Source: Cryptomeria japonica
Taxonomy: Eukaryota > Streptophyta > Pinopsida > Cupressales > Cupressaceae
DNA: 64,000 bases
Reading direction: 5' to 3'
Assembly: GCF_030272615.1 (NCBI RefSeq)
Contig: NC_081412.1
Span: 23,032,432-23,096,431, forward strand
Positions 37,371-49,816 of the stretch are shown here, piece by piece. Position numbers and translations under genes: made by a program. Under the pieces are notes generated by a model, which worked only from the letters and a program-made list of their open reading frames with translations, ran no database searches and was not told where the DNA came from. The first letter of the stretch is position 1. Every line of letters begins with the position of its first letter.

Positions 37371-38343
37371 TGATGGACTGAGAGGCAAAGGAAAAGAAAC
37401 ATAAAAGAAAACTAAAAGCAAAAATTCTTAATAACAGAGATAATATTAGAGACAACCAGAGAAATATCTTTTCATTTTAATATACTTCAAAATCATACAT
37501 TAACTTGCTTCAATACATTGAGTTGTTGCTCCTTTTCATGCTTAGATATATACTCAAAATAGAGTCCCCTGCTGTTACATACAGCTATCAAACTTTTTCC
37601 ATATTTTTCTTGTTCTGCTCACACTAAAACTGCCCCAGTTCTAGTTACTGTATTTCTGATGTATATCTTCTACAAACTTCTACAATCTTCTTACAAATTA
37701 ACTTTTTTGTATTAAAATAATACAGCTTCTAGACTCTTCTACAAATTCTAGGAGAAGAAGAAGAAAACTAAATAGTAAATTATATTTAGTTCAAGTCTAT
37801 TTACTACTATCTTGTATGTACATAAAAAAGATTGCAATCAATATTTTTAATTCAAAAAACTATCATGTTTGGAGTAAGAAGGAAGGCACGGGCATGGTAA
37901 AGTTGAGTAGATGGGATGGACAGCAGTCTACGGAGGAGTAGGTGGGCAGTTGAAGATTAATTTCAACACTCCCCCTTAATCGAAACTGCAATCTATAATA
38001 CACAAGTTGTTTCGTTGATGCACAAAACTCTGTTAGAAACAGGGGAGGAAATAGAGCAGACAAATACACCATAAACATATTTCATTCATCCCATAGAATG
38101 ATTACAAAATGCCTCTATTAAAGGAGGTCTTAGATGTTTCTAGAATTGGCAGAAGAAGCTTCCAGAAATCTGAATATCGATCACATTCATTGAAAATATC
38201 TTGCAGGGTGTTGTGTAATTTAGTTGATGAGACAGAAGACAGGTTGGAGAATTTAATGTGATATTTATCAAATCTATGACCAAATCTTTCTTGTCTTGAT
38301 GTTGGCTGTACTTGACGGGGTAGTTGGGATTATATCTCCAACA
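37371..38343 (-). repeat. 957-bp tandem unit, copy 3, running into the outer LTR
   Basis: Begins like copies 1 and 2 but, instead of the PBS leader, its end continues into the complete outer LTR (38031-38343, ending TCTCCAACA). It carries a few private substitutions, for example in the RNase H-like tail. Confidence 0.85.
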
Positions 38344-38551
38344 AAATAAAATATCCCTGTCTCTACATATCAGATACCCACAAAAATCTAAATACTAGAC
38401 ACAGAAAAGACAGATACCTTTACTCAAATTATATTGCAAACCCTAGCTAATGTTTGCAATGCCAAACCCTGCTCACTTTAGTAATAGCAAACTAGTTAGA
38501 CCACTAGCAATTCAATGTATAAATTTTAATTTTTTCCAGACTTCAAAGTAT

Positions 38552-39974
38552 CTAAACTGTACTGGTTATCTTCTTCCCTTCCATCAAATCTAGCTTTTTC
38601 TCTCTCTCTATGACGTGCTGGGTCATCTTTCTGCCATAAAACTCTTTGTAGATGTAGCGTTCAAATTTGCTGGGATGCTTGTCGTCAACCAATCCCTCCA
38701 GTGGGTAAACTATCGAATTTGGATTGGGATTGTAGAAAGTTGCTACGGACAATCTTGTAACGCTTGAATTCACCACAGCCTGATGATCCGCACTCTTAAA
38801 AATGTCATTGCTTAACACCTGTAAATTTGCTTACTCATCAGCCCATCCGCCATTCCCTACTTTCTTTCAAAGTAAAATCACATACAAGTAAATCAGAACG
38901 TTGGGGAAAATTCATGAGAAAGATTATAAGAGACACTTACATGCATCTGATCTCCCAAATTCACTACAAATGCCCCATCGATTGGTTCCACAGTCATCCA
39001 AGTTTTGCCATCATCTCTGGTGACTTGCAGTCCCCCAACTTTGTCTTGCAGCAACAAAGTTATGGTACCCGGATCTGTGTGTCTCTTCAATCCCAACGTC
39101 AAATCGGGTCGAGGGCATTTTGGGTAATAATTCAACAGAAGCTTCTGTTCTGCATCTCCACACGCATTATCTATGGCTTTAGAGTCCAGTCCAAGAGCTT
39201 CAGATATCAGCTCTAATAACTCTCTTGCCAGCTCAAGGGTAGCGTCGCTGTAATCTGCAATAATCTTCCTGCAACAACAATCAACCTTAATTTTTTCATT
39301 TATGCAGTGGGACGTAATTGGGTGTGATTTTCAGATAATTACCTAGTCTTCACTGCTTACACGACATTTATCTCATTAAACTCACTGACAAAAGTACTTA
39401 TCTTCTTTATTGATAATGATCAGAGATATAACTGCAAAAGCCAAAAACAATAAATACGCTTCCAGCTTTAAATATCAGATCTTTTAGATTCTATACCATA
39501 AAACGGAAGTTACCTCATAGTAGGTGGTTTAGAAGGCCATAGATTTAGGTCTCGAGGCAAACATCTGGTAACGTAAAACTCTCTCCAATCCATTAGAGGG
39601 TCGTCCTTGATAAAGCTACCATTACCATAGCCAAGATAGCTTCCGGGCTTCAAAGCATACTCTAATTTTTCCTCGAGAGGGAGTGAGAAGAAATCCATGG
39701 CGTGGCTCATGATGAGGCTTATGAGCTCCCTTGGAATTCGATGATCCACAACCTGAAAAATTCCCCACTCTTGACAGGCCTTTTTCAGCTCGGCTTTTAT
39801 TCGATCTCTTTGATGCCCGCTAGAGTTGAGGAGGGAAATGACAGGAATATCATGGCAAAAGACATTGTGTGGGACTGTGGGACGCTCGTGCTCATCTTTG
39901 AGAAAGCTCAAAGGCAGATCTTTAACGCCAGACTCTGCCAAGCTAATCACACTCTCTATCGCAGTTGGTACCAT
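38552..39974 (-). CDS. 2-oxoglutarate/Fe(II)-dependent dioxygenase, flavanone 3-hydroxylase-like
   Basis: Three exons, 39974-39514, 39268-38941 and 38818-38552, with GT-AG introns at 39513-39269 and 38940-38819, give an unbroken 351-aa protein, a normal length for the family. Residues about 43-110 form the DIOX_N region ([19 protein letters not shown]). The catalytic jelly roll has [20 protein letters not shown] with Fe ligands H217 and D219, and [16 protein letters not shown] with H275 and the 2-oxoglutarate pair R285/S287. The C-terminal half ([27 protein letters not shown]) closely resembles flavanone 3-hydroxylase. The middle ([15 protein letters not shown]) does not, so the substrate may be another flavonoid or specialised metabolite. 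The enzyme should be cytosolic; I see no signal peptide. Its 3' end is about 200 bp from element C. Confidence 0.92.
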
Positions 39975-40047
39975 CCTATCCTAATTTCTATGCTACACTA
40001 CTAAACAAGTTTCAGAATTGAGGTTTCTTGCCTAGTTGAGAAGGATA

Positions 40048-40057
40048 TTATATAAAA
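40048..40057 (-). promoter_or_regulatory. Candidate TATA box of the dioxygenase gene
   Basis: Minus-strand TTTTATATAA lies 74-83 bp upstream of the start codon, implying a 5' UTR of roughly 45 nt. It is judged by position and sequence only. Confidence 0.55.
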
Positions 40058-40059
40058 CC

Positions 40060-41690
40060 TTACTATATGCAAATTGCAAAAACGATTTAATCGAGGATTT
40101 CGGGGCAAAATATCAAGCATTTAATGCTTTCTGAGGTTGGTTGCATTCATGGACGAAAATCATCCATTTCACTGGCTTCAATAATGTAATTGTAAGTTGT
40201 CGATAGTTATACGGGTCTTTTGGAACACTTAGCCTTTCTTTGTTTAGTCCACATTTGGATGTTACTCAAAAGTTGATAGCAGCCTTCCAAAGTTTATCAG
40301 AAGAAACAAAACCCATTTAGGACTCTAAAGTGATTTCACTGCTTAGATTTTACGACCACTTAGGCCCATCGAACTAATTTTCGACTGACAGGGTTGTCAT
40401 TTACTGTGCGCGCATGCTTGTGCAGCTTAAAAAGATATGGAGCCCAGATAACCAGGTGTACTAGATTCTAAAACATGGCTTTCAAGTATAACGAGGGGGA
40501 ATATCTTGCTACCGAATTATCGATTAAGAGAGTTTACGAGCCATGTGTTTATCTTGTGAATTCCCTACATCTAAGGGGATAACAACATAATCTTGGCATT
40601 GAAGTCAGTATTTACTATGAATATTACTTGTAGATGCTTAGAAATGTTGCATTCTGGAATTTTTTAGATCAATAGATTGTAATATCGTTTAAGGTGAGAG
40701 GGATACATAAATTTATTGGAGGTTGGGTTGTATGTATTGAAGAGGGTGAGTTGTTTATAGGTGTTACTTCAAAACATTTATGGCTGTTTTTTATTTGTTT
40801 TTTTTGTTTTTTGGCTTGTATTTACTTTTCTATTGTCTTGAGGGTCTAGTAAGGAGTGGATCATTTGTATTTGTGTTGGATATGAAATTTATTATAGAGG
40901 GCTTCTATTTTATGGTTCTTAAAGGAGCAGTCATTAGTAGTAATAATAGAACTAAGAATACCACACCAATAAATAGTATGACATATGATGGAACTTTAAA
41001 TATTCTTGTCAATCACATAAGTGAGTAGAATGGCTTATACCCACTTATTAAAGTATTTGGGGGCAATTATAATTTATTTATTGCCATCAAAGGAAGATGG
41101 GTTCATATTGTCATTAAGGTCAAGTTTGGCCTAATTTTTTGGGACTAGGTAGCACAGATGTGCCCTGGTCCTCCAAATTTTCCATAGTTGAAAGTTAAAC
41201 CTGTTCGTCACTATTGACTATGCTGAAATTCCCGAGTATAGCTCTTGCACCTATTCCTTGTACACAAAAAGATGGGAAATAGGTTGGGAATAAGGATTTG
41301 CCTTAGGTCAAACCCCAATTTTGGAATTAACCATGAAATTGAATTGATAAATGTAATGAAAGATTATAATGAAATACTTTCCTTTTGAGGTAAACGCTAA
41401 ATCTAAAATGAAATGCTTGAAATGACAATGTATACCTTGATGAAGTTTTATTTAACCTTCACACAAAGGTTTTAGGGTTTCATGCAAAATGCCTTCATAT
41501 AACATTAATCATGGATGCCATCTTCAATACTTAAACTTGACTTCACTTCTGCTCCAATGCTTGATGAATGACTAATTAATTGATTGCTCACTTGAATTTG
41601 TTAGAGTGTAATTGAGATTTTAATTTTGTTTAATTTTCAAATGTGAAGGGTACACCTCCTTTTATACTTGACTACTCGAAAACAAATTAA
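40060..41690. other. Dioxygenase upstream region and unrecognised spacer
   Basis: No further gene is supported. A frame at 40780-41028 is hydrophobic by T-rich composition and shows no domain. Confidence 0.45.
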
Positions 41691-41699
41691 TTTTTTGGA

Positions 41700-42035
41700 C
41701 TAGACTGTGATGTTCCGTACACAGTATGATCTCCTTCAAACACTATTTCTCCACATACGGTGTAATTCGTACGACTTCCTTAGAACGTACGGTGGTGACC
41801 ATACGGTATACTCCCTCCATCAATCAGTGTGCAGTGATGGATCAGTGACTTGGACCATACGATGAGTGTTGTTCGTACAGGGATATGTTGTGCTTTGACC
41901 ATACGATTGGGATGGTAGTACTGACTGAGCATACATCAGTGCTGGTCGTACGGTGATATGTTGTGATTTGACCATACAGTGGGGATGGTAGTACACACTG
42001 GCTATACGATAGTGTTGGCCATACGGTGGGTGAAT
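41700..42035. repeat. Degenerate ~73-bp repeat rich in CCATACGGT/CGTACGGT
   Basis: A GATATGTTGTG(C/A)TTTGACCATACG...GGGATGGTAGTAC segment occurs twice 73 bp apart (about 41881 and 41954), surrounded by more than ten (G/C)(T/C)(G/A)TACGG-like cores. It could be a decayed minisatellite in an LTR. Confidence 0.6.
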
Positions 42036-42689
42036 ACCCACTGAGTTCCGCCCTCGATGCCCTCTGGACACTTAGTCAATTCGATGTTGCATAGAGGAGT
42101 GGAATGAATTATTATTATTCTTGACACAAGAGACTTAGATGAATATTTGCACATGAAAGAGGAATTATATTGATAATGATCGCACAATAGATTACATAGA
42201 CTCCGAACAAAATCAGAATAGGGTGAGGAGAAACTCCCACCGAAACTACGGATGCCCACTATGGAGGATCTCTCATCTCCGAAATGATAGACAAGCTGAA
42301 ATCCAATTGGAATTTGCACATACAAAGAAAAATACCAAATTCACATATCTACAACAATGACAGACTCGGCCATAAATATGGGCTCAGGGAAAGTTCCCAA
42401 AGGATTACAAATGAATCGACACAAAGTTAACTTAACTAATAAAATAAAAAGGGGGCCCGACAGATTTTATTATTAGGTTCATACAATAATTAATATTATT
42501 TAATTATATCTGGGACATAAGATCCAATTTCGCGCTTATTTGTGATGACCATTGTAGGCCACCAAAATGGGTCCTGATCAAGAGGACTAGGGCGTTGGGT
42601 GCCCTTGTCTCGATTTAGGACCAAAGAACCTAATGCCCTGGTCTTGAAGAATCAAGACTCAACATGAGGGTGGAGATAGGGGAAATGTT
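42036..42689. other. Unclassified, probably retroelement remnant
   Basis: Contains an AT-rich patch (42470-42510) and no coding signal. It leads into the E1 LTR without a clear border. Confidence 0.4.
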
Positions 42690-44310
42690 GAAAATGTAAG
42701 TCTGATAGGGAGGAGATAGATCACTTTGGCTACTTCTTGTGGGAAAGAGAGAGCCAAGGATTACCTCTTAGGGTTTCTATTCCTCTTGTTTCAAATGATG
42801 AGAAAAACTAGGGTTTAATTGATCAATTGGACTAGGAGATGAAGAATGAAGCATAAATGAACTCAGAATTGAACAAACTTGCAGATCTGAAACTGAGATA
42901 CTGAAAGAAAGAAAGGGGGAGGATTATAGATGTGTACCTGATGCAGCAAATTAAAGAAAACTAACCTGGACCAGGGTGCCATGCCACTGTCCTTTTTTCT
43001 GCAGACAGGAGGCTGCAACTGAAACACTACAAACTGGAGGTCCTGAAGCTGCAACTTGCTAAAAATCACTATAAAAGAAGAGGGACCATGGTGCCATGCC
43101 ACTATCTTGGGTAGGACTTGGGCGCCATGCCCCTTTGCCAGGAAAATTAGGGTAGATCTGATGATTCTGGGTGATTCCTGTGCCTTTTGTTGAGCTGAAA
43201 GTGCCTTCGGGGATGTGTTTTTGCACCTGTAACTGAAAAGGGAAGGTTTGGGTGGCTATATAGGGTTTTTCCTTAGTCAAACCCCTATGTTGGTGATTTC
43301 CACCTCCACAAATAGCTGATAATATACTGAAAATGTGTGTGCTAGAACCTTGTGTGTATGCAAGATCCTAAAATGAAAATAAACAATCTAGAGCAACCCT
43401 AAAGAGTAAACCCTAATTGCTTGTAATTGACAAAGTAAATGCTCTAAATCAATGATGCAAAGTGATCTAAAGCATGAATGTAAATATGCAAGTTGATGTA
43501 AAGAAGCTCATACAAAGACATGAAAAATAACATGAAATCATACCAATCCCCAAGGGAGAGATATTGCCACAAAATCTCCTATTACTCTTCAATGTCTTCA
43601 AGGCTCCTAATTGATGATAAATTCTTGACAAATGATTGATGAATGTTGTTGAATATTGTTGAAGACTCCAATAGGCTTCTCTTTCACTACATAGAAGGCT
43701 CCTTATGCTTGCTTTGCTGAAAACTCCTTAGATCCCATCCATCTTAGTTGCCTTCAAATTGAAGAAAGAGAGCTCTTATGTATGAAACCCTAGGTCTTAA
43801 TTTAGACTTAATTTTGCCTTTAGGCCGACCTAGGAATTGAATTTCCCACCAATATTTTGGGGTTAAGCATTATAATATCTTAGAATTGTGCTCCCAAACT
43901 TTCGGGAAAAAGTTGAGGACCATAGCGGGAAAGCACATGGTCCGACCAACTTTTCACCAAATTTTCAGGGCCGTTAGATATGATCATATTAGAGAGAATC
44001 CCAAAGTTACAGCTGATTTTGAGGTGTTTTTATATGCGAAATCGGGCCTTAAAGGTCAAAATAGGACATAATTAGGGTTTTATGATTAAATGATTTATTG
44101 GAAGAATTAAAAAAAAGGGGCACACTTAGGGTAAAGGGCCCAATTTTATAATGTATGAAGTGATTAAATATGACTTTATATTATATTAAATTAATTAATT
44201 AAATGCTTAAAGGGAAATAATAATGCAAGATGCAAACAAACTAAGGCGGGTGCTAACCCAAGTGTGAAATTGTACCACACTAGCAAGGGTGTACAATTAA
44301 TGAAACTACA
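42690..44310 (-). repeat. Element E1 3' LTR (left edge approximate)
   Basis: Shares with the E2 LTR the stretches GGCTACTTCTTGTG, a GGACCAGGGTGCCATGCC block, the GGGTTAAGC...GTGCTCCCAAA block and the TGAAATTGTACCAC...ACTACA end. It is followed by TTTAGCCCCCACTTT, the polypurine tract. Confidence 0.75.
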
Positions 44311-45018
44311 TTTAGCCCCCACTTTAGCGATCATATGACACTACATGCATATGCAAGCGAAAGTGTAGAGAAGTAAACATTCATGAAAAAGGATATATCC
44401 ACAAGTTGTTGGACGAATCCCCCAGCGGTATCTATAGTACATAGTTAGAATCCACACCCTACAAAAACACATGTTAGATAAAATCACCTAAATTCTTACT
44501 AAGCAAGGTGATGAAAATTTGAGGGTAGCTATATGCCCCCGTTGTTTCGGCTTCCTAATTTTAGTGAGTTGAAACAGGGTATCATGTTTACCACATCGAT
44601 TTGTGAAAGAAGATTGATGAAAAATGCTCACAAGAAGATTTGATATAAGATCAACAACGAATGGAGAATCATTTGGTAAGAAAGAGAACTAAACCTCAAT
44701 TCCAACACAACAAAGAGTGTGAGGATTAGAGAGCTCTCTAACACAAGATGAAAGATATAAATGGAAACAAATGCAAAGAGAAGGAAGAAAAGATAGAAAG
44801 AATGAATACACACTTTGGTGATCCATGAGAAGAGAAAAATGAACCATGGACATCTCGCCCCTAAAACTAGGTGATCCATGGAGAGAATAACATAGAAAAC
44901 TATCCCCTAGAGTCTGTCTAGGTGATCCATGTAAGGGAGGAGAGTGAGAAAACAGTTATTTCCACTCAACCTCATGCATGTGTGTGCAAGTAGAACAAGG
45001 ATGCCTACCTTCGCGCTA

Positions 45019-45465
45019 GAATCCAAGCAAGAGAGGGAATACTCTTCAAGCAAGGATAAGATAGTTCAAAAGAGATATCTTTCTATATAAGTGTAAAGGA
45101 GATCCTTCGAGGAGAAGAGATCTTTGTTCAAAAGGCATCTACCTTCAAGAGGAGTTATCGTAGACAAATATAATATCTTCTAGAATGAATGAATGCAAGA
45201 GTTTTGAAAAGAGCGGAGGATTGAGATGACATCATGCTACCATGTCATAAATCCAAGCAAGAGAGGGAATACTCTTCAAGCAAGGATAAGATAGTTCAAA
45301 AGAGATATCTTTCTATATAAGTGTAAAGGAGATCCTTGGAGGAGAAGAGATCTTTGTTCAAAAGGCATCTACCTTCAAGAGGAGTTATCGTAGACAAATA
45401 TAATATCTTCTAGAATGAATGAATGCAAGAGTTTTGAAAAGAGCAGAGGATTGAGATGACATCAA
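45019..45465. repeat. 230-bp direct tandem duplication in E1
   Basis: ATCCAAGCAAGAGAGGGAAT... at 45021 repeats at 45251 with only a couple of changes over about 210 bp. A single related copy exists in E2 (53796-53960), so it duplicated within E1. Confidence 0.85.
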
Positions 45466-45967
45466 AGAGAGATTATTTATAATAACACTCTTCTAAAAGA
45501 AGGCAAGAGATCCTCATCAGGGATATGCACGTGCACAAAATAGAAGGGCTTATTATAAAAGATACTACTCAATGAAGAAAATAAATTGATGAATGATCAA
45601 AGACTTCCAATCATCAAGGAGGAGGTCACAATTAAGGATATGTACTTAAGATCTCCATTAGGGATTATTGTTCCAATGTGAGAGAAGGAATTCAAGTATG
45701 AATACACCTCTACAATCAATAAGAAATGCTTATAGAAGACACTCCTTCACAAAGGGGAAATTTTTAATCTCAAGAAGGAGAGATATTTGAAATCACTCTT
45801 GCCCCCATATATATAGGGAGAAGAGATGAGATAGAAATAGGCTATTATGTTGCTTCCAAAAGTATGATTGCATGTGAAATTGTACCATCATGAATGACAA
45901 TGAGCCCCCAGTACAGGAGTTACCAATGTCACATAATGATGAGCAACATAATAGCCACTAATGTTAT

Positions 45968-48650
45968 TTAAAGACATGATAGATTGAATGGGGTATTTGA
46001 ATATGACATGTTAAATGCTCTACTATAAGTGAGATTAAAAACATGTATAAAATGATGAATGTTAAAGTCTTTAGAAAGAGAAAAGTTTATAGAAGAAGAA
46101 TAGGCCACTAAGTCATACTTGCACACAAGAGATATCAGGAGAGAATTCATTAGAGCCTTATTCCTAGAAGAAGGGATTTTAGAATGAGTAGAAGATAAAG
46201 TCTCATAAGTGGGATTAGAAATCTCTTGAGGAGATTCATAAAGAGATTTATTCATCACCAAGATTTCCTTATGAGGGGGATGAGTGTTGAAAGAAGAAGG
46301 AGATGATTTAATTGAGGTGAGGACATCATCACTACTAAATATAGCATTCAAATTGTGAGATGGTCTTTTAGATTCTTTGATGGGCTTACAAGGATTATAT
46401 CCAAGTCCAAATGAAGCTTCATGTGTATTGTGTTCTAAAGGAACTTTAATTCCTAGTTCATTTGTGCCACAACCAATGCCATCATAGCCACTCTTAGCTA
46501 AAATGTGAAAACTAGGACCATAAAGGGATGCCAAATCAGAAAGATATGGTGATGCCCCATAGGTCTCAGTGCTATATGAATTAGAGGAAGGATTTGAAGA
46601 ATCATTTGAATTAGAAGTAGCCACAAAGTGGTTACTTAGTTGTTTAGACAAGGTGGGTTTCTCTTTGGGTTCCTCCTTAGATTTCTCCTTCTCAATCTTA
46701 GATCTGTTACAAGGTACCCTATATTCTCCTATAAAAGTAGGGGTAAAGTCTAGATATCCCCAATCATCATCTGCGAACACTTCTTCAGGAGAAAAGATAG
46801 CTTTGGGAGGAGATTTTGATTGAGTAGAAGAATCAAGAGTACTATAAGGAACAACATCATTAAAGGAAATAGATGTATTTGAAGAAGTATAAGAATTGGA
46901 AGAATAATGGGAAGTAGTCAAACAAGAAGATCCAGATTTTAATTGTTATTGAAATTTGGTATCAGCTAATAAGGTGTATGTCGTATTGTTATAAATGAAT
47001 TTGACATGCCTATGCAAAGTTGAGGGGACAACTTGCATGCTATGAATCCAAGGTCTCCCTAATAGAAGGTTATATGTCAAATTACCAGGCATAACATGAA
47101 TGGGTGTAGGTAACACAATAGGACCTACCTTAATACGAAAGGTTATGACACCTAGACATTGTTTAGACACATTATCAAAACCTCAAATATTAAGAGAAGA
47201 AGGTTTGATGAGAGCACGATCCACTTTAATCGTATCCAGTAAGTCCACACCACAAACATTAAGACCAGATGCATTATCCACAAGGGTTCACCTTATAGCA
47301 CTATCATGGATAATAACTACTATTATAAGAGGATCATATTGACTTTGGATTTCAAGAGAAGGTAACTCATCTTGTGTGAATATAATTTGAGCTTTTGATT
47401 TGTTTGTAGGATCACTCAAAGCAAACATGTTATTAGGTGTCATTGCAGGTGGGACATCTAAGTTTTTCAAAGCATCTTGTAACATCCCATGATAAGAAGG
47501 TGAAGTTTGAACCAAATCCCAAATAGAAATCTTAGCAGGAGTGGCCTTAAGTTGTTCAATGAGATCATAATCCTTGCTAAGATTTGATATGTGAGGTGCT
47601 TGTGGAAGAATAGGTTGAGAGGGAGGAAATGAAGTTGGGATAACTAGAGGAGGACTAGGTTGCCTATTGTTTCTTGTGTTGTAGATATGAGCAACCGCAT
47701 GATAACTCTCTCTAGTGATTTTCTTAGCATACTCATAAGGGCTCTTAGTAGGATAACCTCCTTGCATAGTAATAATAGGTTTCTTAGGAGTGCAAAAAGA
47801 ATAATTAGCATAACCACCTTGAACGACTAATATAGGCTTACATGGGGAATTTTGAGAAGGAAAAGAACCTTCAACTGTGAAGAGGGGTTTATTAGGTGTT
47901 TCATTCACATGTATCACATTAATTGAAGATGGTTTAGGAATATCAAAGGTGTCCTTAGAAGAAGCATGAAAAATATTGCTGGAAGAATTGTTGATAGTCT
48001 CTTCTTGCACTAAAATCTTATAACAAATAAGATCAATTTTAGGAGAGAGACTAGGGGTAGGCATTGATGCTTTAGGAGGAAAAGTATTAGTAGGAAAGGT
48101 CATATCATCCTCTATCACCAAAGGATGTACATGGGGAATAAACTCTCTAGGCGAAGGATCAACATTACTCTTTAAAGTCTCACCTTTGAGAGGCAGATAT
48201 TTGAAAAAGATGTTAACCATCTTATCTTGAACTAGGGTATCCTTATTAGTAGAACATAGTTTAGGAGAGGGAGATGCTTTATTTTTAGAGAGAGAATGAT
48301 TGAGATTCATGAAAGGTGAGGTGATATCAAGGGAGTTATTAATCATGATTTTATCCCCTTTGGCTAGGATTCTCTCATGGGGTAGAGAATAATCAACACC
48401 TTCTTCTAATGGTTCATCCCAAATAGCGAGGTCATTAGAAAAAGTATTAGCAATATCTTGCACAAAGATGTCCTTATTGTTATTCCCAATTTTGGGGGAA
48501 GGGATAACATTGTTCATTAATTCTTCATCCTTAGGAAGGAGAGTATTTATACATGTGTTTACAACATCTTCTTGCCTCAAAATGTGTTCAATAGGATCTT
48601 TAGGGGAGAGAGAATTAAGGAAATTTGTTATCGTTTCATCTTATTTCTCT
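45968..48650 (-). pseudogene. E1 protease/G-patch polyprotein, broken by three stops
   Basis: A single frame on the minus strand runs from the F border through 45968. It is interrupted by TGA at 47290-47288, TGA at 47185-47183 and TAA at 46948-46946. At the first two sites E2 has CGA codons, and the third is consistent with CAA. The segments match the E2 protein in order: a Ser/Pro-rich N region, GGYANYSFCTPKKPIITMQG, EQLKATPAKISIWDLVQTSP, protease region with VDNASGLNVC, LLLGRPWIHSMQVVPSTLHR, then GYDGIGCGTNELGIKVPLE. The N-terminal third is missing. There is no RT. See the E2 entry for function. Confidence 0.8.
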
Positions 48651-48655
48651 AAGGC

Positions 48656-49816
48656 TGATGAATATTAAGAGGGGGGTGAATTAGTATACCAATAATTACT
48701 GTAAACAAACTCTTAAATAGTTTAGTAGATAACCGGTGCAACAAATTCACTAACAAACCGGTTAAGATAAATGCAAACCAAATAGAAAAAAAAACATTCA
48801 CCCACAAGAGCACAATCACCATAACACAAGATATTTGATGTGGAAACCCAAATGGGAAAAACCACAATGAGAAGAAACTCACAAGTAACTATCTGCAGAA
48901 TAGAAACCAGACCGGTTAAGGTCATACAATGTTCTTCACCAGAATAGGTCTTGTTAGGAATCTAGATCTTTGTTACGAGATAAGTCCTGTTAAAGACTAC
49001 CTTGTTAAGGGATTTCAGATCCACAGTTGTGAACCACCTTGTTAGAGGATTTACAAAGGCTTTGTTGGGCCTACCCGGTTAAGAGTTTCAAACTTGCCAA
49101 AGATATTAGTAATCAACAAGTGAATGATCTAGACACTAGCACAGTATGCTTAATTAGATCCGTGTCAGCTTATTGTTAATGCATTTCAGCATTACTTCAG
49201 TCTTCAATATCTCCACACTCTATCTCTTCACATAGACCTAATCTTCTCTACTATATCGCACATAACCTTTACTATTCTATCTTTCATACTCTCTCTCATA
49301 CATGCAAACCCTAGACATGATGTCCTTATAAAGGAAACTGATTTCATGTCGGTCCAATAGGATTAGACTACATGTTCCTAGGTTTAGTGCATCTAGACAC
49401 ATTTGATAACACGACACAAACACACCGCCAAAGTGTCGGTGGATGATAACTCATCACACATTACCGAAATACCGGTTGGTAACTCATCACAGAGTAATAC
49501 TGATTAATACAATATACCGATTACCTGTTGTCAAAAATGAAGACTGGTAGATCATAGTGTTCTGATCAAAAGTTAACTACTGCTTGGTTCCTTCGTACCA
49601 CTTGTGATCCTCGAACCGCTTGAGGTCTCCATAATGCTTGAGCTCTTCAGTCAATATGTGACCGATAAACATCTTCTACAAAATACTGATAGTCTAAAGA
49701 CTATACATTCAATAATACACAATACCGGTTGGAACAATTATCGGTTGAGCATAACTCATGCATCAAGAAAGTGTGTGTCCATCAATGACAATCAAAACAT
49801 CATCAAAATTCCAACA
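48656..49816 (-). repeat. Sirevirus-like copia LTR F
   Basis: In plus orientation it begins TGATGAATATTAAGAGGGGGG and ends AATTCCAACA. Read on the minus strand it starts TGTTGGAATTTTGATG and ends in a CACCCCCCTCTTAATATTCATCA-like terminus, features I associate with plant Sirevirus LTRs. Repeated ACCGGTT motifs occur inside. It abuts and truncates E1 at 48655. No second LTR is found in the window. Confidence 0.65.

Larger units (their letters stand above)
33055..38343 (-). mobile_element. Composite copia-related element C
   Basis: Bounded by 313-bp direct repeats (33055-33367 and 38031-38343; TGTTAGAAA...TCTCCAACA) and a 5-bp duplication AAATA. Next to the left LTR, minus-strand VVEIKGEC and a polypurine tract (33368-33380) look like the tail of a copia pol. 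The interior has one intact ORF (34637-33759) and no RT or integrase. It also contains three copies of a different 598-bp LTR with its own PBS and polypurine tract. This is not a standard element. It may be a non-autonomous copia element rearranged by unequal recombination, or two relatives fused. Confidence 0.7.
42690..48655 (-). mobile_element. RT-less retroelement E1, 5'-truncated
   Basis: Left LTR about 42690-44310 (related to, but clearly diverged from, the E2 LTR; its left edge is uncertain), polypurine tract 44311-44325, 3' region to 45967, then an ORF collinear with that of E2 (48580-45968). Homology to E2 stops at 48655, where LTR F begins, so the 5' part of the element (ORF start, PBS, 5' LTR) is missing here. 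E1 is clearly older than E2. Confidence 0.75.

Noticed and set aside
35457-38343. CRISPR-like or gene-cluster reading of the 957-bp repeats and their repeated 70-71-aa frames
   Set aside because: The units are LTR sequence with PBS and polypurine tract. The frames are by-products and include non-coding LTR ends.
40780-41028. 82-codon hydrophobic frame upstream of the dioxygenase
   Set aside because: T-rich composition alone explains it. No domain, splice context or homology was recognised.
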